A DNA stretch of 64,000 nucleotides from Kribbella qitaiheensis (GTDB lineage Bacteria; Actinomycetota; Actinomycetes; Propionibacteriales; Kribbellaceae): contig NZ_CP043661.1 of NCBI RefSeq assembly GCF_014217565.1, positions 5,828,001 to 5,892,000 of the forward strand, read 5' to 3'. The stretch's first letter is position 1. Every line of letters starts with the position of its first letter. A program made the translations under genes and the position numbers. The notes under the pieces were generated by a model, which ran no database searches, was not told the DNA's origin, and worked only from the letters and a program-made list of their open reading frames with translations. Shown here in pieces: positions 12,212-21,328 of this stretch.

Positions 12212-12259
12212 TTGACTGTGCGGGTTTGCACCGGTTTAGTAGTCGTCTAAACCGGTTTA
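12212..12259 (+). promoter_or_regulatory. LacI operator and probable promoter between two sugar loci
   Basis: Ten-bp inverted repeat ACCGGTTTAG (12230-12239) / CTAAACCGGT (12247-12256) with a 7-bp spacer, the second arm also lying in a 12-bp palindrome TAAACCGGTTTA (12248-12259). A TTGACT (12212-12217) sits 17 bp before TTTAGT (12235-12240), so the operator would cover the -10. The AT-rich palindrome is unusual in this DNA and lies just upstream of a LacI-family gene, fitting autoregulation and possible control of the divergent GH114 locus. In the rest of 11943-12211 I see only a 10-bp palindrome ACTGCGCAGT (12189-12198). Confidence 0.7.
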
Positions 12260-12281
12260 AACACTCAGAATGAGGGCGTGG

Positions 12282-13307
12282 ATGAGCAAGGATCGGCCGA
12301 CGATCGCGGATGTGGCGACCCGGGCAGGCGTGTCCAAGGGTGCTGTCTCGTTCGCCCTGAACGGTCGTCCCGGCCTGGCCCGGACGACCGTCGACCGGAT
12401 CCTCGCGGCCGCTGACGAGCTCGGCTGGCGGCCGAGCAACCGGGCTCGCTCGCTCTCGGTCTCGAAGGCCTTCGCGCTCGGCCTCGTCATCACCAGGGAC
12501 CCGGCCGTGCTGTCCTCGGACCCGTTCTTCCCCGCCTTCATCGCCGGGGTCGAGAGTGTGCTCGCGCCCCGCGGACAGGCCCTCGTCCTGCAGGTCGTGA
12601 CGGCGGGCGACGAGGAAGCGGCCGGCTACCGCCGGCTGGCCCAGGACGGCCGGGTGGACGGGGTCTTCCTGTCCGACCTGCGGCACGAGGACCCCAGGAT
12701 CGACCTGCTGGTGGAGCTCGGGCTGCCGGCCGTCACCCTGAACCGCCCGGTCGGTTCATCGCCGTTCCCGGCGGTCTGTCTCGACGACCGGCCGGGCACG
12801 GTCGCGGTCGTCGAGCACCTGCTCCAGCTCGGTCACCGCCGGATCGCTCATGTGGCCGGTCCGCCGGCCTTCGTCCACGCGACCGCCCGGTCGCAGGCCT
12901 TCACGTCGGCTTTGGCCGCGGCCGGTCTCGAACCGGTCGCGATCGAGGTCAGCGACTTCACCGCTGCCGGCGGGACCGAGGCGACCCGGCGGCTACTCGC
13001 CCTACCCGAGCCACCGACCGCCATCGTCTACGCGAACGACCGGATGGCGATCGCCGGCATCGGCGCGGCTCACAAGGCCGGCCTGACCGTGCCCGACGAC
13101 CTCAGCGTCGTCGGCTTCGACGACAGCGAACTCGCCGAGTTCGTCCATCCCGGCCTGACCACCGTGCGCGCGGATCCGTTCACCTTCGGCGCCGCCGCGG
13201 CCACCACTTTGAACCAGTCGATCGACGGCGACGGTGACGTCGCCGATGTGGAACTTCCGCCGGCCCAGCTGGTCGTCCGGCGTTCCACCGCCCTTATGGA
13301 GGAGTAA
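12282..13307 (+). CDS. LacI-family transcriptional regulator
   Basis: 341 residues. The N-terminal LacI HTH is clear (PTIADVATRAGVSKGAVSFA) with the hinge helix region after NRARSLSVSK, followed by a periplasmic-binding-like sensor domain (GLVITRDP, GVFLSDLR, YANDRMAIAG, VVGFDDSELAEF). ATG 12282 is chosen because GAGGG lies at a suitable distance; ATG 12270 would add four residues. Its stop overlaps the ATG of the binding-protein gene (TAATG), so the regulator is the first gene of the importer operon it probably controls. Confidence 0.93.
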   Translation: MSKDRPTIADVATRAGVSKGAVSFALNGRPGLARTTVDRILAAADELGWRPSNRARSLSVSKAFALGLVITRDPAVLSSDPFFPAFIAGVESVLAPRGQALVLQVVTAGDEEAAGYRRLAQDGRVDGVFLSDLRHEDPRIDLLVELGLPAVTLNRPVGSSPFPAVCLDDRPGTVAVVEHLLQLGHRRIAHVAGPPAFVHATARSQAFTSALAAAGLEPVAIEVSDFTAAGGTEATRRLLALPEPPTAIVYANDRMAIAGIGAAHKAGLTVPDDLSVVGFDDSELAEFVHPGLTTVRADPFTFGAAAATTLNQSIDGDGDVADVELPPAQLVVRRSTALMEE

Positions 13308-14596
13308 TGAAGCGAAAAGTCACATCCGTCCTGCTAGCACTGGGATTGGCCGGTACTGCGGCCGCCTGCGGCGGTGGGGGCGGCGGTAGCTCGGACGCGG
13401 CCGCGCAGGCCAAGGGCCCGGTCACGGTCTGGTATTCCAACAACGCCGAAGAAGTTGCCTGGGCCAAGCAGATGGTCGCGTCCTGGAACTCCGCGCACGC
13501 GGACCAGAAGGTGACCGGCCAGGAGATTCCGACCGGCAAGTCGTCCGAAGAGGTGATCGGTGCGGCGATCACGGCCGGGAACGCGCCGTGCTTGATCTTC
13601 AACACCTCGCCCGCGTCGGTCTCGCAGTTCCAGAAGCAGGGTGGCCTGGTGGCGCTCGACAGCTTCCCGGACGGCAAGTCGTACATCGAAGAGCGCAGCG
13701 GCAAGGTCGCATCGCAGTACAAGTCGACCGACGGCAAGTACTACCAGCTGCCGTGGAAAGCCAACCCGGTGATGATTTTCTACAACAAGAAGGCCTTCGC
13801 GAAGGCAGGGATCGACACCGCGAAGCCACCGCTGGCGACGTACGACGAATTCCTGGCCACGTCGCGGAAGGTCGTCGCCGCGGGCGGCGCGAAGTTCGCG
13901 ATCTACCCGGCGCCGAGCAACGAGTTCTTCCAGTCCTGGTTCGACTTCTACCCGCTGTTCGCGGCCGAGACCGGTGGTAAGCAGTTGGTTGCCGACGGCA
14001 AGTCCCAGTTCGCTTCGGAAGAGGGCAAGAAGGTCGCCGCGTTCTGGCGGACCTTGTACTCCGAGAAGCTCGCCTCGCAGGAGAAGTACAACGGCGACTC
14101 GTTCGTCGACGGCAAGGCCGCGATGGCGATCGTCGGGCCGTGGGCGGTCGCGACGTACAAGGGCAAGGTCGAATGGGGTGCCGTCCCGGTGCCGACCTCG
14201 GCCGGCAAGTCCGCCGCTGAGACCTACACCTTCAGCGACGCGAAGAACGTCGGCATGTACTCCGCGTGCAAGAACCGCGGTACCGCGTGGGACGTGCTGA
14301 AGTTCGCCACCAGCAAGGAGCAGGACGGCAAGTTCCTCCAGGGCACCGGCCAGATGCCGCTCCGAGACGGAGTATCGAGCGCCTACCCGGAGTACTTCGC
14401 GAAGAACCCCGACTACAAGCAGTTCGCGGACCAGGCGGCCCGCACGGTCGAGGTGCCGAACGTGCCGAACTCGATCACCATCTGGCAGACCTTCCGTGAT
14501 GCCTGGTCCAAGTCGGTCATCTTCGGCCAGCAGGATCCCGGCGCGGCCCTCGACGGAGCAGTCCAGAAGGTCGATCAGCTCGCCGGCCAGTCATGA
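13307..14596 (+). CDS. Extracellular sugar-binding lipoprotein
   Basis: 429-residue family 1 SBP. Signal peptide with lipobox ending at Cys21 (GTAAAC) followed by a Gly/Ser linker; mature domain starts GPVTVWYSNNAEEVAW. Later sequence (AIVGPWAVATYKGK) is the usual closed-lobe motif of CUT1 binding proteins. It is translationally coupled to LacI upstream and overlaps the permease ATG by four bases. The specificity of this second importer may relate to the GH130 downstream (mannosyl oligosaccharides), by inference. Confidence 0.92.
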   Translation: MKRKVTSVLLALGLAGTAAACGGGGGGSSDAAAQAKGPVTVWYSNNAEEVAWAKQMVASWNSAHADQKVTGQEIPTGKSSEEVIGAAITAGNAPCLIFNTSPASVSQFQKQGGLVALDSFPDGKSYIEERSGKVASQYKSTDGKYYQLPWKANPVMIFYNKKAFAKAGIDTAKPPLATYDEFLATSRKVVAAGGAKFAIYPAPSNEFFQSWFDFYPLFAAETGGKQLVADGKSQFASEEGKKVAAFWRTLYSEKLASQEKYNGDSFVDGKAAMAIVGPWAVATYKGKVEWGAVPVPTSAGKSAAETYTFSDAKNVGMYSACKNRGTAWDVLKFATSKEQDGKFLQGTGQMPLRDGVSSAYPEYFAKNPDYKQFADQAARTVEVPNVPNSITIWQTFRDAWSKSVIFGQQDPGAALDGAVQKVDQLAGQS

Positions 14597-15480
14597 GGCT
14601 GATCGGCCGGGTCGTCGGGAAGCAGCCGATCGGGACGGCCTTCGTCACGCCGTACGTCGTCTTCCTGGCGGCCGTGTTCGCCTACCCGCTCGGCTTCGCC
14701 GTCTACATGTCCTTCCACGACTACTTCTTCGCGGCGCCGGGCGCGATCGTGGATCGGCCGTGGGTGGGGTTCGCCAACTATGCGAGCGTGCTGTCGGACC
14801 CGGCGGTCCGGCGGTCGTTCGCGAACGTCGGTATCTTCCTGCTGATCAACGTGCCGCTGACCGTGGTGCTCTCGTTGCTGCTCGCCTGGTCGCTCAACGC
14901 GGCCATCCGATGGCGCGGGTTCTTCCGGGTCAGCTACTACGTGCCCTACGTGACGGCGAGTGTGGCCGTGGTCGGTGTCTGGCTGTTCCTCTTCAACTCG
15001 GGCGGCCTGGTGAACTCCGTACTCGGTCCGCTGGCACCTGATCCGTCCTGGCTGGTGAACTCGAAACTGGCCATGCCGACGGTGGCGATCTACGTCACCT
15101 GGAAGCAACTCGGCTTCTTCATCCTGCTCTACCTGGCCGCGTTGCAGAACGTGTCGAAGGACCTGTACGAAGCGGCGTCGATGGATGGCGCCGGAAAGTG
15201 GAAGTCGTTTCGCAACGTCACGGTGCCGGGGGTCCGACCGGCCACGACGCTGGTCGTCCTGCTGGCCACCGTGACCGGCGCGAACCTGTTCACCGAGCCG
15301 TACCTGCTGACCGGCGGCGGTGGTCCGGACGGGGCGTCCGCTTCGCCGGTGCTGATCATGTACCAGCGCGGCATCGAGCAGGGCAATCCGGACGTCGGCT
15401 CGGCGATCGGCGTACTGCTGGTGATCGGTGTGCTGATCCTTGCGCTGATCCAGCGCCGGCTACTGGATCGGGAGAGCTGA
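14593..15480 (+). CDS. Carbohydrate ABC transporter permease (MalF-like)
   Basis: 295 residues, six predicted hydrophobic spans, first at about 15-40 (FVTPYVVFLAAVFAYPLGFA). EAA loop: LYEAASMDGAGKWKSFRNVTVPGVRP. Translationally coupled on both sides (ATGA with the SBP gene, TGATG with the next permease). Confidence 0.93.
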   Translation: MRLIGRVVGKQPIGTAFVTPYVVFLAAVFAYPLGFAVYMSFHDYFFAAPGAIVDRPWVGFANYASVLSDPAVRRSFANVGIFLLINVPLTVVLSLLLAWSLNAAIRWRGFFRVSYYVPYVTASVAVVGVWLFLFNSGGLVNSVLGPLAPDPSWLVNSKLAMPTVAIYVTWKQLGFFILLYLAALQNVSKDLYEAASMDGAGKWKSFRNVTVPGVRPATTLVVLLATVTGANLFTEPYLLTGGGGPDGASASPVLIMYQRGIEQGNPDVGSAIGVLLVIGVLILALIQRRLLDRES

Positions 15481-16304
15481 TGAAGAGTCCGTGGCGGTTC
15501 ATCGCCTTGCTGGTCGGGGCGTTCGTGTTCCTGTTCCCCTTCTACTACATGCTCGTCGGCAGTCTGCAGGCCGAGCCGGACTCCTCCGTGGGCGGGGCCT
15601 TCCCGAATCCGGGCAACCTCACCTTGCACAACTACCAGGAGATCAACGCCGCGATCAATCTCGGCAAGTCCCTGCTGAACTCGGGGATCTTCACCGGTGG
15701 CGTCATCCTCGGCACGCTGGTGTTCGGCGTACTGGCCGGGTATGCGCTGGCCCGGCTGCAATTCCGCGGTCGCGGCACGGTGTTCAATCTGATGTTGCTG
15801 GTCCAGGTGATTCCGTTCCAGTTGCTGACGATTCCGCTCTATGTGCTGATCGTGCGCAGCTACGGCCTCGCCGATTCGTACCTGGGCATGATCCTGCCGT
15901 TCGCGATCAACTCGACGGCGGTGTTCGTGTTCCGGCAATACTTCCTGCAGTTGCCGCAGGAGTTGTTCGACGCTGCGCGTATTGATGGTGCCGGTGAGCT
16001 GAGCATCCTGTGGCGGGTGGCGGTTCCGTTGGTGAAGCCCGCGCTGCTGACCGGAGTGCTGCTGACCTTCATCGGTCCGTGGAACGAATTCCTCTGGCCG
16101 TTCCTGATCACCAAGCAGCAGGGTCTCCAGCCGTTGGCGGTGTCGCTGTCGAACTACATCACGACCGTGTCGGCGCGGGCGGCGAATCCGTTCGGCGCAG
16201 TACTGGCCGGGGCCTGCGTCCTGGCCGCACCGGCGGTCGCGCTCTTCGTCATCTTCCAGCGCCGCTTCATCTCCTCCAGCCTCGAATCCGGGGTCAAGGG
16301 GTAA
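15480..16304 (+). CDS. Carbohydrate ABC transporter permease (MalG-like)
   Basis: 274 residues; hydrophobic first span (FIALLVGAFVFLFPFYYMLV) and EAA loop LFDAARIDGAGELSILWRVAVPLVKP. ATG 15480 overlaps the preceding stop. As in the other importer locus no ATPase gene is present, so a common ATPase encoded elsewhere is expected. Confidence 0.93.
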   Translation: MKSPWRFIALLVGAFVFLFPFYYMLVGSLQAEPDSSVGGAFPNPGNLTLHNYQEINAAINLGKSLLNSGIFTGGVILGTLVFGVLAGYALARLQFRGRGTVFNLMLLVQVIPFQLLTIPLYVLIVRSYGLADSYLGMILPFAINSTAVFVFRQYFLQLPQELFDAARIDGAGELSILWRVAVPLVKPALLTGVLLTFIGPWNEFLWPFLITKQQGLQPLAVSLSNYITTVSARAANPFGAVLAGACVLAAPAVALFVIFQRRFISSSLESGVKG

Positions 16305-16371
16305 TTCGCCCTCGCCCTTGCCGCCCATCCCTCGCCTTTTGTCTTTGGTTCTTCTTTTGAAAGGTTTTGTT

Positions 16372-17430
16372 GTGACTGTTCCATACACGTTGACCCGTCT
16401 TGGTGTCGTGATGACGCCCGAGCCCGGGAACGAATTCGAGTCCGAAGGAGTGCTGAATCCGGCCAGCGGCTATGGTCCGGACGGTCAGCTCTATCTGCTG
16501 CCACGACTGGTTGCGCCTGGCAACATCTCGCGGGTCGGCCTGGCGGCGGTCGAGCTGACCGACGGCGTTCCCAGCGGCGTACGCCGGGAGGGGATCGTGC
16601 TGTCGCCGGACGAAGGCTGGGAGCGCGGCCTGAACAACGCCGGGGTCGAGGATCCGCGGGTCACCTGGATCCCGTCGCTGAACAAGCACGTGATGACGTA
16701 CGTCGCGTACGGGCCGCTCGGGCCGAAACCGGCGCTCGCGGTGTCGGAGGACTTGCGGACGTGGACCCGGTTGGGGCCGTTGCACTTCGAGTACCAAGCC
16801 GACCTCGACACCGATCTGAACCTGTTCCCGAACAAGGACACGGTGTTCTTCCCCGAGCCGGTGCCCGGGCCGGACGGCGAACCGGCGTACGCGATGTTGC
16901 ACCGGCCGATGTGGGACCTCGGCTGGTTCCGCGAAGGCGAAGGCGTACACCTGCCGGCGGGGGTGAAGGACGACCGGCCGGGGATCTGGGTGTCGTTCGT
17001 GCCCGTCGCCGAGGTGGAGCGTTCGCTGTCGAATCTCGTGCATCTTCGGCAGCACCGGCTGGTGGCGATGTCGGAGTACCCGTTCGAGGAGCTCAAGATC
17101 GGGGCGGGGCCGGCGCCGCTGCGGGTGCCTGAGGGCTGGTTGGTGATCCATCACGGCGTGACGGGGGAGCAGCCGGTCGGGTTCGATCCGACTACCCAGA
17201 AGGTTTCGTACGCCGCGGGTGCGTTGTTGCTCGATCCGCTGGATGTCACGCGGGTGATCGGTCGTACGGCGGAGCCGATCCTGGTGCCGGAGACCGAGGA
17301 GGAACGGATCGGGACGGTGGGGAACGTGGTGTTCCCGACGGCGATCGAAGAGGTCGACGGTGTTCGGTATGTCTTCTACGGGATGGCGGACGCGAAGATC
17401 GGCGTCGCCAGGCTGGACCGGCTGTCATGA
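16372..17430 (+). CDS. GH130-family glycosidase/phosphorylase
   Basis: 352-residue five-bladed propeller enzyme of family GH130, whose members act on beta-mannosides by phosphorolysis or hydrolysis. Diagnostic pieces: NPASGYGPDGQLYLLPRL near the N-terminus, GVEDPRVTWI (the EDPR with the candidate catalytic Asp), then WLVIHHGV and the C-terminal PTAIEEVDGVRYVFYGMAD. GTG 16372 is chosen because GAAAGG precedes it by eight bases and VTVPYTLTRLGVV starts the domain; an ATG 54 bases earlier gives a non-homologous leader. No signal peptide, so it acts on imported oligosaccharides. Phosphorylase versus hydrolase cannot be decided. Confidence 0.85.
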   Translation: MTVPYTLTRLGVVMTPEPGNEFESEGVLNPASGYGPDGQLYLLPRLVAPGNISRVGLAAVELTDGVPSGVRREGIVLSPDEGWERGLNNAGVEDPRVTWIPSLNKHVMTYVAYGPLGPKPALAVSEDLRTWTRLGPLHFEYQADLDTDLNLFPNKDTVFFPEPVPGPDGEPAYAMLHRPMWDLGWFREGEGVHLPAGVKDDRPGIWVSFVPVAEVERSLSNLVHLRQHRLVAMSEYPFEELKIGAGPAPLRVPEGWLVIHHGVTGEQPVGFDPTTQKVSYAAGALLLDPLDVTRVIGRTAEPILVPETEEERIGTVGNVVFPTAIEEVDGVRYVFYGMADAKIGVARLDRLS

Positions 17431-19481
17431 CGTCATCGGCGTTCGGAGCCGCGCCTCGACCAGCGCGTCGGACTGTCCTCGGTGGTGCGCTGGTTGTTGC
17501 GGCTGCCTCCGGCGTCACCTTGCCCGCTTCCGCTTCCGCTTCCGCTTCTGCTTCTGCTGTTGGGCTGCTGACCAATCTTGCGCATCTCGACTTCCTCGGG
17601 GCTACGGTGTCGCCGCCCGCTGCGGCTGGGCACTCGACGTACGGATCGGGTCCTGTCGGCGTGCTGTGGACGTACGCCGATCACCGGGATGACGGTTCTT
17701 ATGCCCGGGTTGGCGGTGGCGCTTATGACCCGGCTACTGACACCTACGGCCAGGGCGCCTTCAATGCGGACGATCTGGCGCGGGCTGCTGTTGTGTACTT
17801 GCGGCACTACAAGCTCCGTCATGACTCGCACAGTCTCGCTGCGGCTCGCGGGCTGCTGCGGGGGTTGACCTTCCTGCAGACGGCCAGCGGTCCGCGGGCA
17901 GGGAATGTGGTGCTCTGGATGCAGCCGGACGGAACGCTGAACCCCAGTGCCGATCCGGTGGAGCTACCCGACCCATCGGACTCCGGACCGTCGTACTGGC
18001 TGGCCCGAACCGTGTGGGCGTTGGGGGAGGGCTATGCGGTCTTCCGGACTGTCGACCCGGGCTTTGCCGCGTTCCTGCGCTCGCGACTCGAGTTGGCGAT
18101 CGCTGCGCTGGAACGGCAGGTGCTGGTCCGCTATGGCCAGTGGAACGTCGTGGACGGCCGACGGGTGCCGGCCTGGTTGATCGTGGCCGGTGCGGACGCT
18201 ACTTCCGAGGCTGTGTTGGGGTTGTCGGCTTATGTGAGGGCTGGTGGATCTGCGCGGGCTCGGAAGGCTCTGGCCCGGTTTGCTTCAGCTGTTGCCGCGA
18301 TGGGTGCGGGTGATACCCGGAGTTGGCCGTTCCGTGCCCTGTTGCCTTGGGGCGAGTCGATCTCGGACTGGCACGCGTGGGGTGCTCAGATGCCGTCGGC
18401 GCTCGCCGCTGCGGCGAAAGCGTTGGGCGACCACTCGCTCTTGGGGCCTGCGATTGGTGACGCGGCCGGCTTCACTCCGCTCCTGTTGACAGCCGGTGGA
18501 CCCGACAACGGCTGGCTTCCTGCACCTATCGACCGCACCCAGATCGCGTACGGCGTGGATGCGCGCGTGCAGGGGCTGCTGAGTGTGGCTCGTGCGGCTG
18601 ATCGCCCTGGGCTTCGGCAGGTCGCCGCCTTCGCGGCAGCGTGGTACTTCGGCGCCAACCGGGCCGGCGAACCGACGTACGATCCCGCCACGGGCCGGAC
18701 CTTCGATGGCGTGTCCGGCGACGGTGTGATCAACCGCAACTCCGGTGCCGAGTCCACCATCCATGGTCTGCTGTCCATGCTCGCCCTCGACTCGCATGCT
18801 GAGGTCGCTCGGATGGCTCAAGCCTTTGCCGGTGGTGGGCGAACGCTGTCAGGTCTGGCAGTGGTTGAGGCCGAGGGCGCTGCGCTCGCCGGCGGCGCTA
18901 CCGTGGTCACTCCGCCTTCTGCTTGGACCGGGGAATCCCAATGGAGCAACGGCTCCTACGTCGCCCTACCGCCCGGAGCGACCGCGACCTGGATCGTTGA
19001 CGCGGCTCAGCAACCGCGCCTGGTGCTGCCGATCGTCAACCTCTTACCAGGGTCCGGCCGCTCGGTTTGGAAAGCCGGCTCTGCCGCACTGGACGCGGCT
19101 GCGCCGGGCGCTGCCACGGCTGGTTCGGTCGCGTTGGGTTCGGTCGACCATGGCAAGGTCGGGCCGCAAGGCATCTCAGCTGCGCCCGGCGCTCTACTCC
19201 CCATCACCCTCAAGGGAGTCTTGCCCGCCGGCGCTACCAGCTTCACCTCCATCGCGAGTGGGCCGTCGGTGCAGATCGACGCGGTACTGCTGCTCCCGCT
19301 GATCTCCTCGCTTCGGCTAGGGCGCGGTCTGCTGCTCACCAGCGTCGACGCCCACACCAGGTCGGTCAGCCTGCCGATGGCAGCGACGTCCTACAGCTAC
19401 GACAGCACAGGCCGTCTGCGCTCGCGTCAGTCGACTGCCCGGGCCGTCGTACTGCCGGGAGGCTTCACCGTCGTCTGTTGA
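17427..19481 (+). CDS. Tat-exported protein of unknown function, alpha/alpha-barrel-like
   Basis: 684 residues. The N-terminus has a twin-arginine signal (ARRTVLGGALVVAAASG) and a Ser-Ala dipeptide run encoded by a near-perfect hexamer repeat at about 17526-17565. The middle (about 60-430) is rich in helices and aromatic/acidic motifs such as VLWTYADHRDDG, YWLARTVWALGEGY and SISDWHAWGAQMP, which resembles (alpha/alpha)6-barrel glycan enzymes; the last third looks like beta-sandwich modules. I do not recognise a named family. The 4-bp overlap with GH130 makes it part of the sugar operon, so an extracellular glycan-degrading role is plausible. Its 3' end overlaps the convergent gene by 17 bp. 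Confidence 0.75.
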   Translation: MTSSAFGAAPRPARRTVLGGALVVAAASGVTLPASASASASASAVGLLTNLAHLDFLGATVSPPAAAGHSTYGSGPVGVLWTYADHRDDGSYARVGGGAYDPATDTYGQGAFNADDLARAAVVYLRHYKLRHDSHSLAAARGLLRGLTFLQTASGPRAGNVVLWMQPDGTLNPSADPVELPDPSDSGPSYWLARTVWALGEGYAVFRTVDPGFAAFLRSRLELAIAALERQVLVRYGQWNVVDGRRVPAWLIVAGADATSEAVLGLSAYVRAGGSARARKALARFASAVAAMGAGDTRSWPFRALLPWGESISDWHAWGAQMPSALAAAAKALGDHSLLGPAIGDAAGFTPLLLTAGGPDNGWLPAPIDRTQIAYGVDARVQGLLSVARAADRPGLRQVAAFAAAWYFGANRAGEPTYDPATGRTFDGVSGDGVINRNSGAESTIHGLLSMLALDSHAEVARMAQAFAGGGRTLSGLAVVEAEGAALAGGATVVTPPSAWTGESQWSNGSYVALPPGATATWIVDAAQQPRLVLPIVNLLPGSGRSVWKAGSAALDAAAPGAATAGSVALGSVDHGKVGPQGISAAPGALLPITLKGVLPAGATSFTSIASGPSVQIDAVLLLPLISSLRLGRGLLLTSVDAHTRSVSLPMAATSYSYDSTGRLRSRQSTARAVVLPGGFTVVC

Positions 19482-20523
19482 TCACCTGAGCGCACTGTTC
19501 GGCGAGGAAAGTGAGGATGATGCCGCGCTGCTGGAAGAGATGCTGACTGTCGGCCTCTTGGTGATAGGCGTTGTGGGTCTTGTCGCCCGCGCGAAGCAGG
19601 ATGAGCGGGACAAGCCAGGCGTACTTGACTCCTGACGCCATCACCGCAAGCCGGACGCTGTCGGCATCTCCTCGTCCGCACCCTTCTTGCCAGTCGCCTT
19701 CTCGCAGGCCTTCGAGATAGCTCTCGACGCAGGTCTCTGCCAGCTCGGCCAGTCGCTCGGCCGGCCAGAACAGGTCCAGCGCGGCATCGGGAACGTGATT
19801 CCCGATGTCCTCACCGAGTGCGCCATCACCCGTGAAGGCCCAGTCGAGCAAGGCGAACTCCCCGGTCGGCCGACGGATCACGTTCGAGACCCAGAGATCG
19901 AGATGACACCTCGCCCGCGGCAACTGCTCGACCGTGCTCAGGAGCTCGTTGCGATGAGCAACAAGTGTCGTCCACGCTGCCCGAAGCCCCGACGGCCAGT
20001 TGTCGGCTATCAGTGGTTGCCGCCAGGCCCGATCGTCGTCGAGCAGCTCCCACGGCACATCGCGGGTGGTCGAGTAGTCGCGGAGGAATCCGGTGGACGA
20101 CCACGGCACCTCTGCTGCGGGTCGCGCTTGCCATCGCCCCACCGCGCGGCCCAGCGCTGCATGATCAACCAGAGCGAACTCGGTCCCCGGGGTTCCCTCG
20201 ATGTCTTCCAGGTAAAGAACCGCGCCGCCATCAAGCTCCTCGACCTCAACCTCCGGGAGCGCGATGCCGGCGTCCGTCAACTGCTGGCGAAGATCTCCAT
20301 CCTGATAGACGTCGACTTCACGCCGCCAGTAGTTCCAATGTCGTGGGTCCGCGGACGCCGCCCAGGGCCCTTGCGAATCACCTGGCGCGCTCAGCTCCTT
20401 ACGGATCACCGTCCGCCCATCGGCAGTGGTCAACCGCTCCACGGACGCCGTCACGCCATTCAAAGGATTGTGTCGCAGTGTCGAAGTACTGACCGACTCG
20501 TCCACCGACCGGATAAGGCTCAT
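19465..20523 (-). CDS. Aminoglycoside/choline phosphotransferase-family protein
   Basis: 352 residues of the APH kinase-like fold. The Brenner motif reads CHLDLWVSN (catalytic Asp in HLD), followed by LLDWAFTGDG as the DFG-equivalent metal site. Such proteins phosphorylate small molecules; the substrate is unknown here and nothing in context indicates real antibiotic resistance. ATG 20523 is preferred over an upstream TTG. The last 17 bases overlap the convergent Tat protein gene. Confidence 0.8.
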   Translation of the reverse strand: MSLIRSVDESVSTSTLRHNPLNGVTASVERLTTADGRTVIRKELSAPGDSQGPWAASADPRHWNYWRREVDVYQDGDLRQQLTDAGIALPEVEVEELDGGAVLYLEDIEGTPGTEFALVDHAALGRAVGRWQARPAAEVPWSSTGFLRDYSTTRDVPWELLDDDRAWRQPLIADNWPSGLRAAWTTLVAHRNELLSTVEQLPRARCHLDLWVSNVIRRPTGEFALLDWAFTGDGALGEDIGNHVPDAALDLFWPAERLAELAETCVESYLEGLREGDWQEGCGRGDADSVRLAVMASGVKYAWLVPLILLRAGDKTHNAYHQEADSQHLFQQRGIILTFLAEQCAQVINRRR

Positions 20524-20557
20524 GGAAGTCAATGGTGACCGAAGCCCCGGGTCAGCC

Positions 20558-21244
20558 TCACAGGAGGGCGCGGGGTGGTACGCCGGTCAGGGCTTTGATC
20601 TCGCGGGTGAAGTGGGCCTGGTCGGCGTAGCCGGTTTGTGCGGCGACGGTCGCCAGTGCGAGCCCGGTGCGCGCGCGGTCGAGGGCGCGGTTCATCCGAA
20701 GTACGCGATCCAGCATCTTCGGTCCGTAGCCGAACGCGTCCAGGCATCGGCGGTGGAGTTGCCGCTCACTCAACCCGACGCTGCCGGCCAGCGCCGGTAC
20801 GCCGATCCCGTGGCGTACACCGCGCACCACCTGGCTGACCAGCCGGTCCGGCGGCTCATCGGACAGTCCGATCGCCGCGTCCTCCAACCCGGACGCCGGA
20901 TCAGCTCTCCGGATTCGCGCAGCCAGCCGCTTTGCCCGGCCGGGCGACCACAGCTCGGCGAGCGGCACCTGGTGATTCACGATCTCCCGCGCCGGTACGC
21001 CGAGGAAGCCGGGCGCGGTCCCCGGCGCGAACCGGAGCGCGGCGAATCGGACACCGGCCTCGGACGACGAGACGTACGCGCGGGTATCGGGACCCGCGAC
21101 CACCAACTCGCCTTCGATCCAGAGCAGGTCCATGCAACCGTCGGGGAGGATCCTGTACGACCCGCCGTCCGCAGTACGGGTCCACAGGACGGCACCGGGC
21201 ATCCGGGCGGCTCGCTCGCGGTAGGGCTGAGGTTCCTGACTCAC
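20558..21244 (-). CDS. AraC-family transcriptional regulator
   Basis: 228 residues. N-terminal beta-rich DUF6597-like domain (AVLWTRTADGGSYRILPDGCMDLLW) and a C-terminal AraC HTH pair (VGLSERQLHRRCLDAFGYGPK, TVAAQTGYADQAHFTREIK). GTG 21244 gives MSQEPQ. It is a single gene 34 bp upstream of the phosphotransferase start on the same strand, so the two may be co-transcribed. Target unknown. Confidence 0.88.
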   Translation of the reverse strand: MSQEPQPYRERAARMPGAVLWTRTADGGSYRILPDGCMDLLWIEGELVVAGPDTRAYVSSSEAGVRFAALRFAPGTAPGFLGVPAREIVNHQVPLAELWSPGRAKRLAARIRRADPASGLEDAAIGLSDEPPDRLVSQVVRGVRHGIGVPALAGSVGLSERQLHRRCLDAFGYGPKMLDRVLRMNRALDRARTGLALATVAAQTGYADQAHFTREIKALTGVPPRALL

Positions 21245-21328
21245 CCGACCAGTGTTGCGCGCTCCACCGACATTTACTGAGGCACGCTCCAGACGGCGTC
21301 GGCCGCGCGTACGCAGTACCGCGATCAG

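Noticed and set aside
19465..20523. Antibiotic resistance by aminoglycoside phosphotransferase
   Set aside because: Only the general APH fold is supported; nothing shows aminoglycoside specificity.
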